Shown: positions 11,410-23,016 of the stretch, piece after piece
How positions within the stretch are numbered: the stretch's first letter is position 1
Layout of the letters: the number at the start of each line of letters is the position of its first letter
Assembly: GCF_032452875.1 (NCBI RefSeq)
Contig: NC_083876.1
Span: 4,402,001 to 4,466,000, forward strand
Source: Bos javanicus
Lineage: Eukaryota; Chordata; Mammalia; Artiodactyla; Bovidae
DNA length: 64,000 nucleotides
Direction of reading: 5' to 3'
The notes under the pieces: generated by a model
Told to the model about the DNA's origin: nothing
What the model saw: only the letters and a program-made list of their open reading frames with translations
Database searches by the model: none
Made by a program: the position numbers and the translations under genes

Positions 11410-12370
11410 CTGAAAGCCAAGTTTGTAAGATCTGCCCCTGATCTACATGCTCCTCTAATCTTTTTATCTGCTTTCAATATTTCATGGAATGCATCCATCA
11501 CACTGAATTTAAATTTTGATACAGTCGTTAATATTATATTTTAGTTAACTGAAATACAGATCTGTTCACATACACACAGCTTTATCTCTTACTGAAAATT
11601 AATGTTTAAAAATATACTTCAAATTATTTTTAATCAAGCAAAGAAATAAAAGAGTTCAAGTGAAATTAAACATGATAACAATATTAACAATAATAGGATA
11701 TATCTACAATGATCAACTACTGGCTAAAAAAATTTAAGCAAATTCAAAAATTAAAAAAGGAAATATAAGTCTCAAAGGTCTGAAACATGTAAACAGTTGG
11801 TGACATCTTTGATATCATGCCAAGTTAACATAAAATCAGAGACCCAAGATTTCTCAACTCCAAAAAAATCACTGTATACAATAACATCTGTAATCACAAA
11901 AGTGGCTGACTGCTGTAAAATGAAAACTTTGAAAATTTAGACATTTTAGCCAATAAAATATACAAATTCTCAGAATAATTAAGAAAAAAATTACACAGAG
12001 AAGTGGGAAAGGAATAATAAATAAATAAATGAAAGGATGTCAAAATGACAGGTAGATACAGTGCTGTTGGGTGTCTGGATTATTTTTTTAAGTATAAGAC
12101 AAATATCAAAAGAATGCTTGGTCAATGTGATTGATTTCTGGAAGAGACTTCAGGTTCATTAGTGTATCACAGTTTGAAACCTGTCAATGAAATGACAGAA
12201 AAAAAGTTTTTTAAATATCCTATTCTTGACCTATTTTCACATTTCAAAGTATTCTTTATGATTCTTTGCATACAACCTTCTTCAACTTAATAGTACTTTT
12301 AAATGTAGTGCTTCTCCTTAGGTAGGTAGCTGAATTTTTACAGCTCTTTCTTCAACTTTGTGTCTTAAGT
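10993..12370. other. Unassigned intergenic DNA with a TG/TA microsatellite
   Basis: AT-rich. Apart from the dinucleotide tract at 11350-11407 no element was recognised. Frames here are short and featureless. Confidence 0.5.
11350..11407. repeat. (GT)n/(TA)n compound microsatellite
   Basis: Short GT alternation followed by about 20 TA units, ending 'atatttac'. Likely length-polymorphic. Confidence 0.95.
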
Positions 12371-13277
12371 AGTACAGTGCAGTGCAGTGCAGTTCAGTCA
12401 CTCAGTCATCTCCGAATCTTTGTGACCCCATGAATCGCAGCACGCCAGGCCTCCCCCTCCATCACCAACTACCAGAGTTTACCCAAACTCATGTCCATCG
12501 AGTCAGTGATGCCATCCAGCCATCTCATCCTCTGTCGTCCCCTCCTCCTCCGGCCCCCAATCCCTCCCAGCATCAGGGTCTTTTCCAAAGATTCAACGCT
12601 TCGCATGAGGTGGGAAAAGTATTGGAGTTTCAGCTTCAGCATCACTCCTTTCAATGAACACCCAGGACAGATCTCCTTTATTTTTTGTTTTATTTTATTT
12701 TTTAACTTTACAATATTGTATTGCTTGTGCCATATATCAACATGAATCTGCCACACGTATACACGTGTTCCCCATCCTGAACCCTCCTCCCTCGTCCCTC
12801 CCCGTACCATCCCTCTGAGTCGTCCCAGTGCACCAGCCCCAAGCATCCAGTATCATGCATCAATCCTGGACTGGTGACTCATTTCATATATGATATTACA
12901 TGTTTCAGTGCCATTCTCCCAAATCATCCCACCCTCTCCCTCTCCCACAGAGTCCACAAGACTGTTCTATACATCAGTGTCTCCTGATCTCCTTTAGGAT
13001 GGACTGGTTGGATCTCCTTGCAGTCCAAGGAAATCTCAAGAGTCTTCTCCAACACCACAGTTCAAAAGCATCAATTCTTCAACTCTCAGCTTTCTTCACA
13101 GTCCAACTCTCACATCCATACATGACCACGGGAAAAACCATAGCCTTGACTAGATGGACCTTTGTTGGCAAAGTAATGTCTCTGCTTTTCAATATGCTAT
13201 CTAGGTTGGTCATAACTTTCCTTCCAAGGAGTAAGTGTATTTTAATTTCATGGCTGCAATCACCATCTGCAGTGATT
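12371..13277 (-). mobile_element. BovB LINE 3' end, split by an L1 tail
   Basis: The left end is the BovB 3' terminus with an unusual tail of GTGCA units before the usual GTTCA (12373-12397). It continues antisense through the C-terminal coding region to about 13277, just past 'gtgattttgg', where it is truncated against a SINE. An L1 tail (12681-12985) is inserted inside it. Frames of 80-125 codons on the minus strand are remnants of the BovB C-terminal domain. Confidence 0.92.
12681..12985 (-). mobile_element. Ruminant L1 3' tail with perfect 11-bp TSD, inside BovB
   Basis: Starts with the T-rich complement of the poly-A tail, then 'acaatattgtattgcttgtg', 'ccccatcctgaaccctcc' and 'cctctcccacagagtcc'. 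The BovB sequence gatctccttta is duplicated at 12670-12680 and 12986-12996, and BovB continues without loss. A clear 5'-truncated L1 retrotransposition into BovB. Confidence 0.95.
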
Positions 13278-13466
13278 TTGGAGCCCCCTGGTGGCTCAGA
13301 GATAAAGAACCTCCCGGCCAATGCAGGTTACATGTGTTTGATCCTTAAGTTGGAAACATCTGATGGAGAAGGAAATGGCACCCAATCTAGTATTCTTGTC
13401 TGATGGGCTGCAGTTCATGGGGTCGCAAAAAAATTGGATAAGACTTAGCAACTGAAAAACAACAAG
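13278..13466 (+). mobile_element. Bov-tA SINE
   Basis: tRNA-like head 'ccctggtggctcag', body with 'gagaaggaaatggcaccca' and the 3' end ending in AAC repeats near 13460. It abuts the truncated 5' end of the BovB directly. Confidence 0.88.
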
Positions 13467-14929
13467 GGATGGGCATTCTATAAAATAATTTTGATACTTA
13501 GGGTTGTATAAAATATATGTGTTTACACACCAACATATTTACTGTATATAGGATGGTTTCAAATGTATCCTGGTATCATAGAAAATCTAACAATTTTATT
13601 TTAGAAAATTTCAATTAAAAAGCAAAGAAAAATATGTGGTGTGTTTATGATTGTTTATTCCACATAGCTGAGAGCTGAGTATCTTTCTGATGAGAGAACA
13701 TTCAAGTCGACAAAATCTTCCTAGGAACCTAATCTTCTGCTTGCAATTTTATGTCTGAGGACTGGAAAAATTTCCATGGGATATTTACTGACTCCATATC
13801 TTTCAGACCTTATTTCTCCAATTCACAAATATGTATAGTGTAGTCTATGGCCTGTTCTTATCCCTGCACAATCTCGTATCCTCTATTTTCCTATTAGGAT
13901 GCTGAATGAGTCATCCCAGTGAATGCCAAGGTATCCTGGGAGGCATCCCCTACCTGGACCTGGAGGGTTAGCAGTAACTACTTGCAAAGTGGGAACTGCT
14001 AATGACATTTCACTGAAACCACACTAAATTCCCCTTTTCCATATCACACACACAGAAAAAGTCTTTATACATTTCAATTCTGAGGGAAAATGGTGCAGTG
14101 AATACATTGGGGGTAGAAAGAGACAATAATCCTGACCACCTGGAGTTTTAAGCCACAGCGAGCCCATCAAGAGCACCCCAATGTCTTGGGAAGAGCTCCA
14201 AGCAAAGGAGCGTCCTGAACCTTCTCCTCAATAACTCTTGTAAATCCAACTCTGATAAAAACAACAACAACAACAACAACAAAATGCAGCAGTTTCTAAT
14301 GACTCTCAAATGCTGAGTTTTATACCAAAGTAATGCAATGGAAGCACTACTTTCCTATATTAACACATTGGAACAGTAACAAAGGCACACAAGTCTGTTC
14401 TTAATATAATGTGTCTCAAGGCTACAGGATACTCCCTGCTTCACTGCCCAAAATAATTTTTATATTTTCTTATTCAGAGTCTTCTTCCTCAGGCTTAAAC
14501 ACTGACTTTGAAAAAATAATGTATTGATTCAAATCACCTGTATGGTGCATAATACTATACAGATTGCATTCACATATTGCATAATTTTCTAGAAAAACTA
14601 GAAAGTGATGTGTGAAAAGAATAAGTAGGAACACTTACAAAGGAACTCAGTTATTAAATATTTGAGGCAGTAATTGATACAAGAGCTTCAGTGTGTTTCC
14701 ACCCCATCAGCAGGTGAGTGTAGCCAAGTGCTAACATATGTCAGAGGGTTATATGAAATCAGGTCACAAAGAATCAACATAGGGAGAATGCTTGCTGAAT
14801 TCATGACAAAGGAAAAAGGGTCTAAAGTAGGTAATACTGGAAACAGAAATTATAAGCCAAAAAGACTTCCCGCAGATGAAAACATTGAGGGTCTGTTACC
14901 AATTTCCTTGCTTACCAAAACAAAATTAT
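13467..14929. other. Unassigned intergenic DNA
   Basis: Mixed composition with no recognisable element except a (CAA)n tract near 14260. The 96-codon plus frame at 14674-14964 enters the L2 relic and has no domain I recognise. Confidence 0.45.
14257..14284. repeat. (CAA)n microsatellite
   Basis: About seven CAA units flanked by A runs. Confidence 0.9.
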
Positions 14930-15200
14930 TATTCAATATTCAGCTCAAGAGTTACCTAGTCTGAGAAGCTTTCTACACCCCTCCTTTTCCTCCAGAAATA
15001 TTTTTTTCTTTTGTTTTCATTGCCCCATATGTTTCTACATGATGGAAGTTAGGGCTTTAAATGACAATTCTATTTAGAGATACCTTGTTACTGCACAGTT
15101 ACCTCTGTTATGGCAAGATTTCTGTCCTGTTCATTTTACATCCTACAGTACTTGCCACTTTGCATTTGATAAATGTCTGTTGGCTAAAGAATGAACATTG
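14930..15200 (+). mobile_element. L2 LINE relic (3' region)
   Basis: Follows the order of the L2 3' end: 'attcagctcaagagttacct', a T-rich middle, then 'gcaagatttctgtcctgttc', 'acagtacttgcc' and 'gataaatgtctgttggc', then 'aatgaac'. Ancient and diverged. It holds one arm of the inverted repeat described at 15043. Confidence 0.6.
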
Positions 15201-15680
15201 ACACATTAAAACTAGCCAAAGTTATGATAAAATGCATGGGCCATATCTGATGAGCAGTAAGTTGATTTTGACTGATGATTATGAAATACACACTTGAAAA
15301 TAAGTCCACGAATCTAGGATGTAGCAATAGTGTAAACAGCTCTGAGCGCCAGGTAGAGTAATTTATACTTAACCTGGTCGAAGCAGACAGTCTTCAGAGA
15401 TATTTTACCTGAAAGGTGGCATTCTTAAATCCCAACCAAAGATAGTGTTAGCTTAAGACCACAGGCATTGATTTTTTTTAATATTTTAATGCAACTTATA
15501 TTCAGACAACTATAATATTACCTGTTGATATAATTCAGATTGATAGTATTTAATTGCAGATGGTGGACATCAAAAAGCATTGATTTTTTAAAATATTTTA
15601 ATGAAATTTATATTCAGACAACAAATTATAGTTGTCTGAATATAAGTAAATAGAATTGTCATTTAAAGCCCTAACTTCCA
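15043..15680. repeat. Perfect 34-bp inverted repeat (15043-15076 / 15647-15680)
   Basis: The 34 bases at 15043-15076 (tggaagttagg... to ...attctattta) recur exactly as reverse complement at 15647-15680. The left arm belongs to the L2 relic; the right arm is an isolated inverted copy immediately after a hairpin. No transposon end motifs are present. Confidence 0.93.
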
Positions 15681-16121
15681 GAAAATAACAAAGTCATCTG
15701 TTCTTAGCTGGGCAGGGGCGTTGGGAAAAATGTAGGTAGAATTTGATGAGTCATAAAGGTCTGTAGAGGGAGAAATGAGATCAGTGATAATAAAGAAGGT
15801 GATGAGGACCTAGTTAAGTTTAAAAACCATGCATACCAGATAGAACTGATACGTCTCTAATTCTTTCTTTCCCTCCTGAAGTGAATATCTACTGTGATAT
15901 CAGGACACAAAATAGAATAAAGAATATATGAAAATTTGCATATTGTCAGGTTAGCTACATAGACACTACTTTTCCCAAAATTTCTTACCCTGAATAATTT
16001 CATGTTAGTATGAACAAGAGATATTTTGCTCAAGACTTGAAAGAATGAATGAAAATGAAGCAATGAAACAACAAATATATTCACAGATAGATATAATTAT
16101 ATACATAAATTATATATAGTT
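15201..16121. other. Intergenic DNA containing the local repeat group
   Basis: Apart from the direct and inverted repeats at 15465-15680, nothing was recognised. The TA-rich stretch at 16080-16118 leads into the fold-back element. Confidence 0.5.
15465..15645. repeat. 46-bp direct repeat followed by a 15-bp-stem hairpin
   Basis: 15465-15510 and 15577-15622 match at 42 of 46 positions (gcattgattttt... to ...cagacaac). The second copy is followed at once by its own inverted 15-base end: 15608-15622 pairs perfectly with 15631-15645 across an 8-base loop (aaattata). Confidence 0.92.
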
Positions 16122-16269
16122 GGTTCAGTCGCTCAGTCACGTCAGACTCTTTGTGACCCCCTGGACCGCAGCATGCCAGGCTTCCCTGTCCACCATCACC
16201 AACAGGGAAGCCTGGTGTGCTGCAGTCAATGAGGTCACAAAGAGTCGGACATGACTGAGTGACTGAACT
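16122..16269. mobile_element. Fold-back pair of BovB 3' termini (68-bp arms)
   Basis: 16122-16189 is the antisense BovB 3' terminus and 16202-16269 the same terminus in sense, separated by 12 bases (16190-16201). The arms pair at roughly 85 percent. The sense arm ends in the usual 'gactgaact' terminus. Nothing else of BovB is present, so the structure is a near-palindrome made of one element end. Confidence 0.88.
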
Positions 16270-16373
16270 AATTATACACGTAAAGCTCTGAAGGTCTGTG
16301 CAAGCCACGAGGCCCTATTGCTGTCCACATACATAACCACTTAAAAAGGTAGCATTCAGGCCCACAACTTCCA

Positions 16374-16586
16374 CAGTGAAAGTGAAGTTGCTCAGTCATG
16401 TCCGACTCTTTGCGACCCCATGGACTGTAGCCTATCAGGCTCCTCCGTCCATTGGATTTTCCAGTCAAGAGTGCTGGAGTGGATTGCCATTTCCTTCTCT
16501 AGGGGATCTTCCTGACCCAGGAATCGAACCCAGGTCTCCCGCATTGCGGGCAGACGCTTTACCATCTGAGCCACCAGGGAAGCCCT
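16374..16586 (-). mobile_element. Bov-tA SINE with 10-bp TSD
   Basis: Full-length antisense Bov-tA from the tail ('agtgaaagtgaag') to the tRNA-like head ('gagccaccagggaagccc'), with an intact B-box-like region ('atcgaacccagg'). The flanking repeat acaacttcca is at 16364-16373 and 16587-16596. Frames on either strand across it are not genes. Confidence 0.95.
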
Positions 16587-16596
16587 ACAACTTCCA

Positions 16597-17764
16597 TAGA
16601 TCCTGCCAAATCCTACTTCAGCATCTTCTACTCTTGAACCAGCTGTGCCTTTATGAGTATCACCAACTTCTTCTGCCAGACATCCCCATCATCAAAGTTG
16701 GAGGCCTGGAGGCATAGGGAGACCTATCCACTCTCACAAATTATAGCTCATCTTATAAGACCCAGGTTATGTTCACTTGCCTTGTTTCATCTGCATCTTC
16801 TCTTCCTGATCACTTCCTTTTAAGATTTAAGTTTCCTGTACCAGAGCCAGATGCAACAAACTCATATGGACCCACATAACCAGCTCAAGCAAGTAGGTAG
16901 AGCCCAGTCACTCAATAAACCACACTCTGCTTTTCTCTACTCCTTGACTAAAATAAGCCATGTATTGTTAATAGTTGCCACAGCTGGAGTAATTGCAAAG
17001 AAATTTCATAGTTCAGGTAGCAGAATGATGGAAGTGGCTTATTATGGGCTATGGACTGGGCAGAGAATGAATATGAACTACTTATGCATATTCACTTCAT
17101 GAACGATTACTATAATAGTCAAAATGCATTGGTTTCTTCCTTAATTGTAACTCTCCTCTAAGTTATGTAAGTTATAACTACTTTCATCTCAAATGTTTTA
17201 CTTGTATCTGTGTATATGCTCACATTTTAAGTTTTTTTTTCTCTTTCCTTCTATATGTTTGATCTACCACTATATATTTATGCAGTAGAAGTATGTTGTT
17301 CATATAGTAAAACAATATATTTTGAAGAATTAAAATTGTATCATGTTAAAATTTTATAGAAATTTTATGAAAATAAATAGAATATTATTCACATGTAGAC
17401 AGTAGTTTATATGCCTTTGCTGGTTTCAACTTCACCAGTTACAAAATAAATATAGGAAGAAAGCTTTTTAATAATTATTGTGTGTATATATAGATATTGT
17501 GGTAAAGTAGATCAACATATTTAGCTTTACAACTGTGCTATATGTAAGTATATGCAAAAAGTTTGTGTTGATGGAATTTTCCATCTAAATAATTAAAGAA
17601 ATTGGCAAATTCAAATCAGTCATTAAATAGGGAAGAAAGTAAAAATTACCTAAGATATTTCATATGTATTCAGAATAATTGCATTCTGTCAAGTAACAGA
17701 AAAAAAGGTAAATTGAGGCAGGTAGGATGGCCTAGTCAATCTTCTCCCCAAACTAATATTCTAA
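16597..17764. other. Unassigned intergenic DNA
   Basis: No element recognised. The 83-codon plus frame at 16851-17102 lacks a recognisable domain. The right half is very AT-rich. Confidence 0.45.
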
Positions 17765-17777
17765 TTTTAGGATTCTT

Positions 17778-18459
17778 TTTTTTTTTTTAATTTTATTTTA
17801 TTTTTAAACTTTACAATATTGTATTAGTTTTGCCAAATATCAAAATTAATCCGCCACAGGTACACCGCATTCCCCATCCTGAACCCTCCACCCTCCTCCA
17901 TCCCCTACCTTCCCTCTGGGTCGTCCCAGTGCACCAGCCCCAAGCATCCAGTACCGTGCATCGAACCTGGACTGGCGACTCGTTTCATACATGATATTAT
18001 ACATGTTTCAATGCTATTCTCCCAAATCTCCCCACCCTCTCCCTCTCCCACAGAGTCCATAAGACTGATCTATACATCGGTGTCTCTTTTGCTGTCTCGT
18101 ACACAGGGTTATTGTTACCATCTTTCTAAATTCCATATATATGCATTAGTATACTGTATTGGTGTTTTTCTTTCTGGCTTACTTCACTCTGTATAATAGG
18201 TTTCAGTTTCATCCATCTCATTAGAACTGATTCAAATGTATTCTTTTTAATGACTGAGTAATACTCCATTGTGTATATGTACCACTGCTTTCTTATCCAT
18301 TCATCTGCTGATGGGCATCTAGGTTGCTTCCACATCCTGGCTATTATAAACAGTGCTGCGATGAACATTGGGGTACACGTGTCTCTTTCCCTTCTGGTTT
18401 CCTCAGAGTGTATGCCCAGCAGTGGGATTGCTGGATCATAAGGCAGTTCTATTTCCAGT
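17778..18459 (-). mobile_element. Ruminant L1 3' end with 13-bp TSD
   Basis: T-rich start, L1 3' UTR in antisense ('ccccatcctgaaccctcc', 'tctcccacagagtcc'), then the ORF2 C-terminus: the minus frame 18126-18368 reads AALFIIARMWKQPRCPSADE and SVIKKNTFESVLMRWMKL. Truncated within ORF2. The flank ttttaggattctt is repeated at 17765-17777 and 18460-18472. Close relative of the copy at 34529-37347. Confidence 0.95.
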
Positions 18460-18487
18460 TTTTAGGATTCTTATGCTAAGAAAATAT

Positions 18488-20175
18488 GAGATCTCTATGA
18501 AAATTAGAGATACCAAAGGAAAGATTACTGCAAATGTAGGCACAATAAAGGAGATAAATGGAATGGACCTAAACAAAGCAGAAGATATTAAAAAGAGGTG
18601 GCAAAAATTTACAGAAGAACTATACAAAAAAGATCTTCATGAACCAGATAACCACGACAGTCACTCACCTAGAGCCAGACATCCTGGAATATTAAGTCAA
18701 GTGGGCCTGAGCAAGCATCACTAGGAACAAAGCTAGTGGAGGTGATAGAAATCCAGTTGAGCTATTTTAAATTCTAAAAGATGATGCTGTGAAAGTGCTG
18801 CACTCAATGTGATAGCAAAATTGGGAAACTTAGCAGTGGCCACAGAACTGAAAAAGGTCAGTTTTCATTCCAATCCCAAAGAAAGGCAATGCCAAAGAAT
18901 GTTCAAAATACTGCACAATCACACTCATCTCACATGCTAGCAAAGTAATGCTCAAAATTCTCCAAGACAGGCTTCAAGAGTGAATTTCCAGATATTTGAG
19001 CTGGATTTAGAAAAAGCAGAGAAACCAGAGATCAAATTGCCAAAATTCGGTGGATCATAGAAAAAGCAAGAAAATTCCAGAAAAACATCTACTTCTGCTT
19101 TATTGACTATGTCAAAGCCTTTGACTGTGTGGATCACAATAAACTATGGAAAATTCTGAAACAGATGGGAATACTAGACCATGTTACCTGCCTCCTGAGA
19201 AATCTGCATACATGTCAAGAAACAATAGAATGGGTATGGAACAACAGAATGGTTCCAAATCGGAAAAGGAGTACCTCAAGGCTGTATATTGTAACCCTGA
19301 TTATTTAACTTATATGCAGAGTACATCACGTGAAATTCCAGGCTGGATGCAAAACAAGCTCTAATCTAGATTCCCAGTGAAATATCAATAATCTCAGATA
19401 TGCAGATGACACCACACTTAAGGCAGAAAGAGAACTAAAGAGCCTCTTGTTGAAAGTAAAACAGGATAGTGAAAAAAACTGGCTTAAAACTCAACATTCG
19501 TAAAGTGAAGATCATGACATCTGCTCACACCACTTCATGGCAAATAGTTGGATAAACAAAGGAAACAGTGAGAGACTTTATTTTGGGGGCCCCCCAAAAC
19601 ACTGCAGATCATGACTGCAGCCATGAAATCAAAAGGCACTTGCTCCTTGGAAGAAAAACTATGACCAACCTAAACAGCATCTTAAAAAGCAGAGACATTA
19701 CTTTGATGACAAAGGTCCATCTAGTCAAAGCTCTGGTTTTTCCAATAGTCAGGTATGGATGTGGAAGTTGGACTGTAAAGAAATTGAGTGCTGAAGAATT
19801 GATGCTTCTGTGCTGTGTTGTTGGAGGAGACTCTTGAGAGTCCCGTGGACTGCAAGGAGATCCAACCAGTCCATCCTAAAGGAAATCAGTCCTGGATATT
19901 CAATGGAATATTGCTGAAGCTGAGAGCATCAGCTGACACTCCAATACTTTGGCCACCTAATGCGAAGAACTGCCTCATTGAAAAAGACCTTGATGCTGTG
20001 AAGGTTGAAGGCAGGAGGAGAAGGGGATAACAGAGGATAAGATGGTTGGATGGCACACCGACTCAGTGGATATGAGTTTGAGTAAGCTTTGGGTGTTGAT
20101 GGACAGGGAGGCCTGGCATACTGCAGTCTATGTGGTCACAAAGAGTTAGACACAACTGAGCAAATGAATTGAAAT
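18488..20175 (+). mobile_element. BovB LINE, 5'-truncated, heavily mutated
   Basis: Starts in the linker upstream of RT ('gagatctct...aaaattagagatacc') and passes the RT finger, motif A (19120 'gactgtgtggatcacaat'), YADD region ('agatatgcagatgac' near 19397) and C-terminal domain to the 3' end near 20175. Many frameshifts and losses; only short frames survive. Lies one base group to the right of the L1 TSD at 18460-18472. Confidence 0.9.
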
Positions 20176-20807
20176 GATGTTGGATGCTTACTAAACATGT
20201 ATCATTCTACTACCAGACTACATTTGCTACACAAATACCAGAAAACATTACTTCTGTAGTTGTGAGGGTAGTCTAGCTGTGTTTCACAAGTTAAAAGAAA
20301 ATTAAATGCATGCCAAATATTATAAATTTCTGTTTTCAGTCTTAATTATCTGCTGAGCAGGCCACACCTCTGCTGAACATTGTGAGCTCTGAAGGACATC
20401 TTTCTAAAATATGAATTCTTCTTAATCCCTATGTGTGTTATGGAAATTAGAACTCCTAAGCTGATCATTAGGGTGCATATGAAACTGTCAACCACATCAG
20501 AAGGTGGTTTTGTGTGATTTATTTCAAGGATGACCCCTTTCACAAGCTGAACTCACCCACTACTGTCATAGATGCTTATGTGTACTTAAGATTCCTTATT
20601 TCATTTCACCATTAAGAAAATACCATAGGTTATATTTTCCTATGATAACAAAGGAGACTATTCATAATTATCTGAAGAGTTACTAAGATAGTCTTTCTTT
20701 TTCCAACTACATATTTTTTTGTGAGCCCAGATTTTCTTCATATACTGTGAAAAAAACAATACGTAGCAACTGACAAATGCCAAATAGATACAAGGATTTA
20801 GCTGCCT
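20176..20807. other. Unassigned intergenic DNA
   Basis: No element, exon or RNA gene recognised. A 65-codon minus frame at 20346-20543 has no domain signature. Confidence 0.45.
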
Positions 20808-20815
20808 TCACTTAA

Positions 20816-21031
20816 ACTGTGTGTTGTGTGCTAAAAGCTTCAGTCATGCCCAACTCTCTGTGACCCTAGGGACCATAGCCCACAAGGCTTCTCTGTCCAT
20901 GGGATACTCCGGCCAGAATACTGGAATGGGTTCCATGGCCTCTTCCAGGGGATCTTCCCAATCCAGGGATGGAACCTGTCTGTCCTGCATTGGTAGGTGG
21001 ATTCTTTACCACTGAGCCACTTGGTAAGACC
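20816..21031 (-). mobile_element. Bov-tA SINE with 8-bp TSD
   Basis: Antisense copy with 'cttcagtcatgcccaactct', 'ggcttctctgtccatggg' and the head 'actgagccacttggtaag'. The repeat tcacttaa flanks it at 20808-20815 and 21032-21039. Confidence 0.88.
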
Positions 21032-21279
21032 TCACTTAAGGTAGACATTGAATAGATTTGCAAAAAATTTTAAATGTTTGTTTCTTTTGTTATGGAAAGC
21101 AGTTATTTTCATAAGAATGCTGTTTGTAACGATACATTTGGATACATACTGTCATCTATAAATGAATAAATTTAGTTTTAATTTTTATCTTAGTTTTGAA
21201 TATAATAAATATAGAGATAAAAAAAGACTCTCTGACCTTTCAGTAATTTTCCAAGAATATAAACAGATCCTGGCATCAA

Positions 21280-21480
21280 AATGTTTATGATCCTCTCTTT
21301 TGTTCTGCTGATTGATTGATCTGCCTTTACCTGTGCAACACCACCTTAAAAATGGCAAATTGAAAGTATATGTTGACAGAGAGTTAGGCCAATCCTTTCA
21401 GTTTCTTTTTCTTTTTCATCAATTCCTTGTGGAGTTGGTAAAGAAAGTGAAATTTACCTTATATTTCAAATACTTGAGCA
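21280..21480 (-). mobile_element. Old L1 fragment, antisense
   Basis: Matches the antisense ORF2 C-terminal region ('attgattgatctgcctttacc', 'gtgcaacaccac', 'ttctttttctttttcatcaa'). Short and diverged; limits approximate. Confidence 0.5.
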
Positions 21481-21960
21481 TTATTTGAGGTTTTACTTCC
21501 ATACGTACATGCATCATTAATATAATAAAATAAATGAAAATAATAAATAATTAAATGCACACTAACAATATAGGATTGTATATAATAACTTGAATCATTA
21601 CAAATTCTAATTTCAGATTCTTTAGCTCATGAACAACAGAGTTTGATCAAGACCTATGAAAAAGAAAGGAAGAAGCTAAAACAAGATTAACAATATATAG
21701 AATACCACAAAGAAAAGATTATTAATCTAAGAAGCATAAAGAGTTCACATCAGTGTTGATTAAAACACAGTATTTAATGCAAATCAAAGATTCCTTAATA
21801 CTATATTTAAACATATTGGCAAGAATGCTAGCAGGAATGTAGGCTCAAAACTAAAGTATGCCACAGAAAATTTGTATACCAGAAATATATATAAAATTAT
21901 CTATGACAAGAAGATTAGGTAAATGCAAAAAATATTAAATATTCACTGATAGACTCTCTC
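21481..21960. other. Unassigned AT-rich spacer
   Basis: No repeat family or gene recognised. Confidence 0.5.
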
Positions 21961-21993
21961 TGTATATATATGTGTGTGTGTGTGTGTGTATAT
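21961..21993. repeat. (TA)n(TG)n microsatellite at a BovB 5' boundary
   Basis: TA units then about ten TG units, directly abutting the truncated BovB at 21994. Confidence 0.93.
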
Positions 21994-22648
21994 AAAAGGC
22001 AGAGGAACCAGAGATCAAATTGCCATCATCCGCTGGATCATTGAAAAAGCAAGAAAGTTCCAGAAAAACATCTATTTCTGCTTTATTGACTATGCTAAAG
22101 CCTTTGACTGTGTGGATCACAATAAACTATGGAGAATTCTTCAAGAGATGGGAATACCAGACCACCTGACCTGCCTCTTGAAAAACCTATATGCAGTTCA
22201 GGAAGCAACAGTTAGAACTGGACATGGAACAACAGACTGGTTCCAAATAGGAAAAGGAGTATGTCAAGGCTGTATATTGTCACCTTGCTTATTTAACTTA
22301 TATGCAGAGTACATCATGAGAAATGCTGGGCCGAAAGAAGCACAAGCTGGAATCAAGATTGCTGGGAGAAATATCAATAACCTCGGATATGCAGATGAGA
22401 CCACCCTTATGGCAGAAAGTGAAGAGGAACTAAAAAGCCTCTTGATGAAAGTGAAAGAGGAGAGTGAAAAAGTTGGCTTAAAGCTCAACATTCAGAAAAC
22501 GAAGATCATGGCATCTGGTCCCATCACTTCATGGGAAATAGATGAGGAAACAGTGTCAGACTTTATTCTTTGGGCTCCAAAATCACTGCAGATGGTGATT
22601 GCAGCCATGAAATTAAAAGATGCTTACTCCTTGGAAGGAAAGTTATGA
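21994..22648 (+). pseudogene. BovB reverse transcriptase fragment, YADD changed to YADE
   Basis: Open from the microsatellite into RT: KGRGTRDQIAIIRW, AFDCVDHNKLWRIL (motif A), GVCQGCILSPCLFN (motif B), NNLGYADETTL (motif C) and the thumb KVGLKLNIQKTK. The second Asp of motif C is Glu, which should impair metal binding. N-terminal codons before KGRG come from the TG repeat and are not BovB. 5' truncated, so never a full enzyme at this locus. Confidence 0.88.
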
Positions 22649-23016
22649 CCAATCTAGATAACATATTGAAAAGCAGAGACATCACTTTGCCAACAAAGTT
22701 CGATCTAGTCAAGGCTATGGTTTTTCCAGTTGTCATGTATGGATGTAAGAGTTGGACTGTGAAGAAAGCTGAGCACCAAAGAATTAATGCTTTTGAGCTG
22801 TGGTGTTGGAGAAGACTCTTGAGAGTCCCTTGGACTGCAAGGAGATCCAACCAGTCCATTCTGGAGGAGATCAGCCCTGGGATTTCTTTGGAAAGAATGA
22901 TCCTAAAGCTGAAACTGAAGAACTTTGGCCACCTCATGCGAAGAGTTGACTCATTGGAAAAGACTCTGATGCTGGGAGGGACTCGGGGCAGGAGGAAAAG
23001 GGACAAAAGGGGATGA
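22570..23016 (+). pseudogene. BovB C-terminal domain fragment
   Basis: 148 codons in a different frame from the RT block upstream, overlapping it near the frameshift. It reads GSKITADGDCSHEIKRCLLL, the cysteine/tryptophan-containing FPVVMYGCKSWTVKKAE block, ELWCWRRLLRVPWTARRSNQ and GHLMRRVDSLEKTLMLGG. This region follows the RT in RTE-type proteins and its exact role is not defined. Terminates at 23016, before the natural end. Confidence 0.85.

Noticed and set aside
14674..14964. 96-codon frame as a small gene
   Set aside because: It runs into the L2 relic, has no recognisable domain and no supporting context.
16374..16586. tRNA gene suggested by A/B-box-like blocks in this and other SINEs
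   Set aside because: These are heads of Bov-tA elements with SINE bodies and tails; no complete cloverleaf anticodon arm is retained.
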